Origin: JALUZX01 sp964561605
Lineage (GTDB): Bacteria > Planctomycetota > UBA1135 > JALUZX01
Length of the DNA: 64,000 bases
Assembly: GCA_964561605.1 (NCBI GenBank)
Contig: CAZLQD010000047.1
Span: 1-64,000, forward strand
Direction: 5' to 3'
The notes under the pieces are model-generated. The model was not told the origin of the DNA, ran no database searches, and was given only the letters and a program-made list of their open reading frames with translations. The translations under genes and the position numbers were made by a program. Below, piece after piece: positions 59,693 to 64,000 of the stretch. Position 1 is the first letter of the stretch. Every line of letters begins with the position of its first letter.

Positions 59693-62209
59693 TCAAGCTC
59701 CCTTGGGAGGGCCTGGAACCAGGTTCAGGATGCGGTCGGGCACGTAGATGACCTTCTTGATGTCCTCTTTCGGGCCAACGTACTTGGCCAGCCTCTGGTC
59801 GGCGTAGACCATTTCCAGCAGGGCCTCCTTGGAGGTTCCCCTGGGGACCTCGAGGGTGCCCCGGAGCTTGCCCCGCACCTGGACCGCCACGGTGACGGTG
59901 TCCTCCAGGCAGGCCGCCTCCTCGAAGGAGGGCCACTCCCTCTGGAAGATGGAATACTCCCCGCCGAGTTTCTCCCACAGCTCCTCCGCCAGGTGGGGGG
60001 CGAAGGGGGCCAGGAGCTTCACCACCGTGCCGGCCAGGTGGACCGCCATGGGGGAGGCCGGGTCGGCCGGGCCTTCGCCCACGGCGTTCATGAGCTCCAT
60101 GAGGGCGGCGATGGCCGTGTTGAACTGGATGCCGTCCAGGTCCTCGGTCACCTTCTTCACGGTCTGGTGGAGTTTCCGCAGGAGAGGCTTTTCTTCCTTC
60201 GAGGCGTCGCCCCAGGGATAGTCCGGGCAATCCGGACCCTGGAAGCGGCCGCCCGCCGAAGTGACCCTGTCCACCAGGCCGGCCACCCTCGTGAGGAACC
60301 TCTTGGCGCCCACCATCCCTTTGTCGGACCAGAGGATCTCCCTGTCTGGAGGGGCGAAGAAGAGCATGGCCGTCCTGGGGATGTCCACGCCCCACTCGTC
60401 GATGAGGACGACGGGGCTCACCACGTTGCCCTTGGACTTGGACATCACCTCGCCCTTCTCGTCGTAGACCATCCCGTGGTGGAAGAGCTTTTTCACGGGC
60501 TCCTTCACGGGGACCCATCCGGCGTCGTAGAGCACCTTGGTGATGAAGCGGAAATAGATCAGGTGTCCCGTGGCGTGCTCGTTCCCGCCGATGTAGAGGT
60601 CCACGGGCATCCAGGCCCGGATCTTCTCCTTCTCCCAGGGGGCACGGTCGTTCTTGGGATCGGTGTAGCGGAACTGGTACCAGGAGGAGCAGACGAAGGT
60701 GTCCATCGTGTCCGGGTCCCTCCGGGCCGCGCCGCCGCACTTGGGGCAGGTGGTGTTCATGAAGGAGTCCACGTCCTCCAGGGGGGAACGTCCCTTGGGG
60801 AGGAAGTCCTCCACTTCGGGAAGGAGGACGGGGAGATCCTTCTCCGGCACCGGGACGACTCCGCAGGCGGGGCAATGGATCACCGGGATCGGGGCGCCCC
60901 AGTACCTCTGGCGGGAGAGCAGCCAGTCCCGGAGCTTGTAGGTGACGGTGGCCTTCCCGAAACCCTTCTCCTCGGCGTAGGCCGCGACCTTGGCGATGCC
61001 CTCCCGGTTCGGGGTTCCGTCGAAGGGGCCCGAATCGTGCATGATCCCGTCGTCCACGAAGGCTTCGGTCATCTTCTCCCCGTCCAAGGGAGGCCCGTCG
61101 GAGGGGCGGATGACCGGCTTGACCGGAATTCCGTATTTCCTGGCGAACTCGAAGTCGCGCTGGTCGTGGGCGGGGACGGCCATGACCGCCCCGGAACCGT
61201 AGCCCGCCAGGACGTAGTCCGCCACGAAGAGGGGGACCTCTTCGCCCGTGAAGGGATTCCGGACGTGGAGACCCGTGTCCACGCCGTCCTTCTCCCGGTC
61301 TCCCGCGGTCCTCTCGATCTCGGGCTTGAGCATGGCCTTGGAGATGTACTCCTCCACCTTCTCCTTGTTGGGACAGGCGGGAAGAAGCTTGCGCATGAGC
61401 TTGGCGTCGGGGGCGATGGCCATGAAGGTCACGCCGTAGACCGTGTCGGGCCTGGTCGTGAAGATGGGCAGGGGGTCGCCGGTCTCGACCACCTGGAAGA
61501 CGATCTCGGCCCCCGTGGACCGGCCGATCCAGTTGCGTTGCATGGCCAGGGTGGATTCGGGCCAGAGCCCCTCGAGCTCCTCCAGGTCGTCCAGGAGCCT
61601 CTGGGCGTAATCGGTGATCTTGAAATACCACTGCTTGAGGTGGCGCTTCTCCACGGTCGTGTCCGGGTGGCGCCAGCACTTGCCCTCGGCCGAGACCTGC
61701 TCGTTGGCCAGGACGGTGTTGCACTTGGAACACCAGTTGACCGTGCCCTCCTCCTGGTAGGCCAGGCCCCGCTCGAAGAGCTTGAGGAAGACCCACTGGG
61801 TCCACTTGTAGTAGTCGGGCCGGCAGGTCACCACCTCCCGTTCCCAGTCGTAGCTGATCCCGAGCCTCTGGAGGGTGCTGCGCCCCGTGGCGATGTTGCC
61901 CTCGGTCCACTGTGAGGGATGGATCCCCCTCTTGATGGCGGCCTGCTCGGCGGGAAGGCCGAAGGCGTCCCAGCCGAAGGGGTGGAGGAGGTCCTTCCCC
62001 TTCATCCGGAGATAGCGCCAGACCACGTCACCGATGGTGTAGTTGCGGAAATGGCCGATGTGGATGTCCCCGCTGGGGTAGGCGAACATCTCCAGGAGGT
62101 AGAATTTTTTCCTGGGATCGGGGGACTCGGGTGTGTCGAAGAGGCCCGATTCCTTCCAGCGGGCCTGCCATTTCCCGTCGATCGATTTGAAGTCCAGTTC
62201 CTTGCCCAT
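59693..62209 (-). CDS. leuS: Leucyl-tRNA synthetase
   Basis: 838 residues from ATG 62209. Class I signatures: YPSGDIHIGHFRNY (HIGH motif, about residues 45-58) and VMSKSKGN (KMSKS, about 588). ENPFTGEEVPLF-type and AVPAHDQRDFEFARKYGIPV blocks belong to the editing domain. Zinc-type Cys pairs are present in NWCSKCNTVLANEQV and TTCPKCGGAARRD. Standard bacterial length. It charges tRNA-Leu; cytoplasmic and essential. Confidence 0.98.
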   Translation of the reverse strand: MGKELDFKSIDGKWQARWKESGLFDTPESPDPRKKFYLLEMFAYPSGDIHIGHFRNYTIGDVVWRYLRMKGKDLLHPFGWDAFGLPAEQAAIKRGIHPSQWTEGNIATGRSTLQRLGISYDWEREVVTCRPDYYKWTQWVFLKLFERGLAYQEEGTVNWCSKCNTVLANEQVSAEGKCWRHPDTTVEKRHLKQWYFKITDYAQRLLDDLEELEGLWPESTLAMQRNWIGRSTGAEIVFQVVETGDPLPIFTTRPDTVYGVTFMAIAPDAKLMRKLLPACPNKEKVEEYISKAMLKPEIERTAGDREKDGVDTGLHVRNPFTGEEVPLFVADYVLAGYGSGAVMAVPAHDQRDFEFARKYGIPVKPVIRPSDGPPLDGEKMTEAFVDDGIMHDSGPFDGTPNREGIAKVAAYAEEKGFGKATVTYKLRDWLLSRQRYWGAPIPVIHCPACGVVPVPEKDLPVLLPEVEDFLPKGRSPLEDVDSFMNTTCPKCGGAARRDPDTMDTFVCSSWYQFRYTDPKNDRAPWEKEKIRAWMPVDLYIGGNEHATGHLIYFRFITKVLYDAGWVPVKEPVKKLFHHGMVYDEKGEVMSKSKGNVVSPVVLIDEWGVDIPRTAMLFFAPPDREILWSDKGMVGAKRFLTRVAGLVDRVTSAGGRFQGPDCPDYPWGDASKEEKPLLRKLHQTVKKVTEDLDGIQFNTAIAALMELMNAVGEGPADPASPMAVHLAGTVVKLLAPFAPHLAEELWEKLGGEYSIFQREWPSFEEAACLEDTVTVAVQVRGKLRGTLEVPRGTSKEALLEMVYADQRLAKYVGPKEDIKKVIYVPDRILNLVPGPPKGA

Positions 62210-62260
62210 GGATTCCTCGCCTGCTCTCCTGTTCTTCCCTCGTGAAGACCTCGCCTTCCC

Positions 62261-62899
62261 TCAGGCACCCACCAGGGACTTGACCACCTCCACGGCGGAA
62301 ACGGCGTCTTCGCCGTACCCGTCGGCCCCGATCTCCTTCGCATAGGCCTCGGTGACCGGCGCGCCTCCCACGAGGACCTTCACCTTGTCTCTTGCGCCGC
62401 TCTCCTCGAGGGCCTTAATGGTGACCCGCATGTTCTCCATGGTGGTGGTCAGGAGGGCCGAAAGGCCCACGACCTGGACATCCCCCGAAAGGGCCGCCTC
62501 CACGAAGGCCTGGGGAGAGACGTCCCTTCCCAGGTCCTTCACCTGGAATCCTCCGCCTTCGAGCATCATGCCCACCAGGTCCTTGCCGATGTCGTGGAGG
62601 TCTCCCTTGACCGTCCCCAGGGCAACGATCCCCTTGGGTTCCACACCGGACTTCACGAGGACCGGCCGGAGGACCTCCATGGCGGCCCGCATGGCCCGGG
62701 CGCTCAGGAGAACCTCGGGCACGTAGTATTCCTCGGCCTTGAAGAGACGGCCCACTTCCTCCATCCCGGCGAGAAGCCCCTTGTTGAGCACGTCCTCGGG
62801 GGGGATTCCTTCCTGGAAGGCCTGGGAGACCAGCTCGGGGGTTTCCTTGTTCCGTCCCTCGATCACCGCCTGGGCCAGCTTCTCGAAGATGTTCTCCAT
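62261..62899 (-). CDS. Corrinoid (B12-binding) methyltransferase subunit, MtbC/MtaC-like
   Basis: 212 residues from ATG 62899. An N-terminal helical cap (about 1-85, EDVLNKGLLAGMEEVGRLF and YYVPEVLLSARAM) precedes the Rossmann B12 domain. That domain has the cobalt-ligand motif D100-L-H102-D-I-G-K, then VVGLSALLTTTMENM and VLVGGAPVTEAYAKEIGADGY. Such proteins shuttle a methyl group from a substrate-specific methyltransferase to an MtaA-type or methionine-synthase-like acceptor. The divergent MtaA-like gene at 63033 is the likely partner. The substrate-side MtaB/MttB-type gene is not in this window. Confidence 0.94.
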   Translation of the reverse strand: MENIFEKLAQAVIEGRNKETPELVSQAFQEGIPPEDVLNKGLLAGMEEVGRLFKAEEYYVPEVLLSARAMRAAMEVLRPVLVKSGVEPKGIVALGTVKGDLHDIGKDLVGMMLEGGGFQVKDLGRDVSPQAFVEAALSGDVQVVGLSALLTTTMENMRVTIKALEESGARDKVKVLVGGAPVTEAYAKEIGADGYGEDAVSAVEVVKSLVGA

Positions 62900-63032
62900 G
62901 GGTCGCCTGCTCCTTTCGGGCTGGAAAGGACCCCCGTGGGGGGTGTAAAGAAGGGGTAATCTAGCCTTTCTACCTACTCAATCTCCTCAAAAAAAGGAAC
63001 CTCGCCCTTTCGCGGGGAAAGGCCGTTTCGCC

Positions 63033-64000
63033 ATGACACCCAGAGAAAAGATCCAATCCCTGCTGGAAGGAAAGACCCTGGATCCCCCTCCGGTCCTTCC
63101 CATGGCCACCTTCTCCACGGCCCACCTGGCCGGGATTCCCGTCCGGCGGGCCAGGCTGGATGCGGACTTGATGGCCCGCTGCCTCCTGGAAGGCCTGGAG
63201 AAAGGGGGGTACGACGGAATCTACGCCGGTTGGGAGTCGAGCTTCAACCTCCTGGCGGCGGCCCTGGGTTGCGGTCTCTCCGATCCCCCCGACGACGTCC
63301 CCTCCGTGGACAGGCCCCTCCTTTCCGGGGAAGCGCCCGATCCGGACCTGGTGGACCCGGATCGGGTGGAGAAGGACCCGGCCGTGGCCCTCCACGCCAG
63401 GGTGGCCGGGATCCTGGCGGAGAAGGTGGGGGAGACCCACATGGTCTTCGCCTACGTTCCCGGCCCCTTCACCGTGGCGGGCCTCCTCCTGGGTTCGGAC
63501 CGGCTCCTCCTCGAGGCGGCCCAGGATCCGGACCTGGTCAAGGCGATCGTGGAGAGGGCCGAGGAGGCCTGTTTCCGCTTCGCCCGAAGCAGGGCCGAGG
63601 CCGGCGCCGACGTGCTGGTAACGGCCGACCCTTTGGCCTCTTCCAGCGTGATCAGCCCTCCCATGTTCCGCCGCTTCGCCAAGGGCCCCCTGTCGAAACT
63701 CATGGAGCGGATCGCCGGGGAGCTGGGGAAGGTCCCCTCCCTCCACATCTGCGGGCGTACCACCCCGATCCTGAAGGACATGGCCGAGACGGGGGCCCGT
63801 ATCCTGGAACTGGACCACGCCGTGGAGATGGAGGAGGCGGCGGCGAAGATCCCTCCCGGGGTGGTCCTCCAGGGGAACGTGGATCCGGCCCTCCTGCTCT
63901 CCGGGCCCGTGGAGGAGATAGAGAAGGCCGCGGCGAAGGCCCTGGAAGCCTGCCGCGGCCGTCCTTTCATCCTGAGTACGGGTTGCGAAGTGGGGCTGAG
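63033..64000 (+). CDS. MtaA/CmuA-type (uroporphyrinogen-decarboxylase-fold) methyltransferase, C-terminus cut by window edge
   Basis: Starts at ATG 63033 and is open to the end (322 codons visible). The opening TPREKIQSLLEGKTLDPPPVLPM is typical of the family. AYVPGPFTVAGLLLG, VLVTADPLASSSVISPPMFRRFA and the zinc motif His238-I-Cys240 (LHICGRTT), with Cys318 in STGCEVG, give the ligands that activate thiol substrates. It transfers methyl from a corrinoid protein to a thiol such as coenzyme M, or in bacteria to another acceptor such as tetrahydrofolate. Divergent from the corrinoid gene, with about 130 bases between them for shared control. Confidence 0.92.
   Translation, partial: MTPREKIQSLLEGKTLDPPPVLPMATFSTAHLAGIPVRRARLDADLMARCLLEGLEKGGYDGIYAGWESSFNLLAAALGCGLSDPPDDVPSVDRPLLSGEAPDPDLVDPDRVEKDPAVALHARVAGILAEKVGETHMVFAYVPGPFTVAGLLLGSDRLLLEAAQDPDLVKAIVERAEEACFRFARSRAEAGADVLVTADPLASSSVISPPMFRRFAKGPLSKLMERIAGELGKVPSLHICGRTTPILKDMAETGARILELDHAVEMEEAAAKIPPGVVLQGNVDPALLLSGPVEEIEKAAAKALEACRGRPFILSTGCEVGL

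Noticed and set aside
1..64000. CRISPR arrays, insertion sequences, tRNA or rRNA genes
   Set aside because: No regularly spaced repeats, transposase motifs or recognisable tRNA/rRNA sequence were seen on reading. A dedicated tRNA scan could still find one.

Overview
The window comes from a very GC-rich, Gram-negative (outer-membrane) bacterium with strongly GC-biased third codon positions. It encodes many c-type cytochromes, an outer-membrane beta-barrel ending in Phe, lipoproteins, Tat-exported sulfatases, rubrerythrins and a ferredoxin-linked Mrp-type respiratory complex, which together suggest an anaerobe or facultative anaerobe that respires extracellular or outer-surface acceptors. The sulfatases and one secreted protein with repeated G-x-G-C motifs (55938-56984) resemble what is common in deep-branching Planctomycetota. 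That phylum assignment is an inference, about even odds.

Region 1 (1-19204) is an electron-transfer island. Minus-strand genes at 1-3111 encode two small CxxCH cytochromes (one cut by the window edge, one complete tetraheme), an NHL-propeller lipoprotein and an OB-fold lipoprotein. System II cytochrome c assembly genes (ResB-like, CcsA-like) follow at 3653-7149. Then come a parvulin-type PPIase, a hexaheme cytochrome, a pentaheme lipoprotein, a 660-residue beta-barrel, a second NHL lipoprotein and a dodecaheme cytochrome (7156-14816). After a NYN/LOTUS RNA-processing-type gene sits a 19-heme cytochrome fused to a cytochrome b-like membrane domain (16364-19204). Together these look like a route from the quinone pool through periplasm and outer membrane to the surface, with the small tetraheme proteins as candidates for filament (OmcE-like) subunits.

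Region 2 (19372-30022) is a glycan-degradation locus: a clan-D-like (GH36/GH27-type) glycosidase, two Tat sulfatases, a GH20 hexosaminidase with a C-terminal PA14-like domain, a small membrane protein and a GH172 (DUF2961) enzyme. Region 3 (30046-35815) holds a large secreted protein of unknown function, with a paralogue at 50984-52648, and a secreted trypsin-like protease with TPRs.

Region 4 (36012-47577) is a compact, mostly overlapping operon headed by an ArsR-type regulator. Its order is MrpE, F, G, MbhD, MbhE+MrpB fusion, MrpC, a double antiporter fusion, NuoH-, NuoB-, NuoC- and NuoD-like subunits, and a NuoI-like ferredoxin fused to a GltD/NfnB-like NADPH oxidoreductase, followed by a diiron protein. 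This order matches the archaeal Mbx/Mbs (sulfane reductase) operon as I recall it, with H and H' fused and N fused to a pyridine-nucleotide module. The NuoB-like subunit lacks one N2-cluster cysteine, and the NuoD-like subunit keeps three of the four [NiFe]-ligand cysteines. I consider this complex and the cytochrome island the most interesting content of the window.

Region 5 (47596-64000) is mixed: a metal-type permease, cardiolipin synthase, rubrerythrin, a GH99-like protein, a purine permease, a secreted MEMO-family protein, a decayed methyltransferase next to a divergent UbiA-like gene in a stretch of atypical codon use, leucyl-tRNA synthetase, and a divergent pair encoding a corrinoid protein and an MtaA-type methyltransferase. 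Perfect or near-perfect GC hairpins without U-tracts mark several gene ends. No rRNA, tRNA, CRISPR or insertion sequence was recognised.
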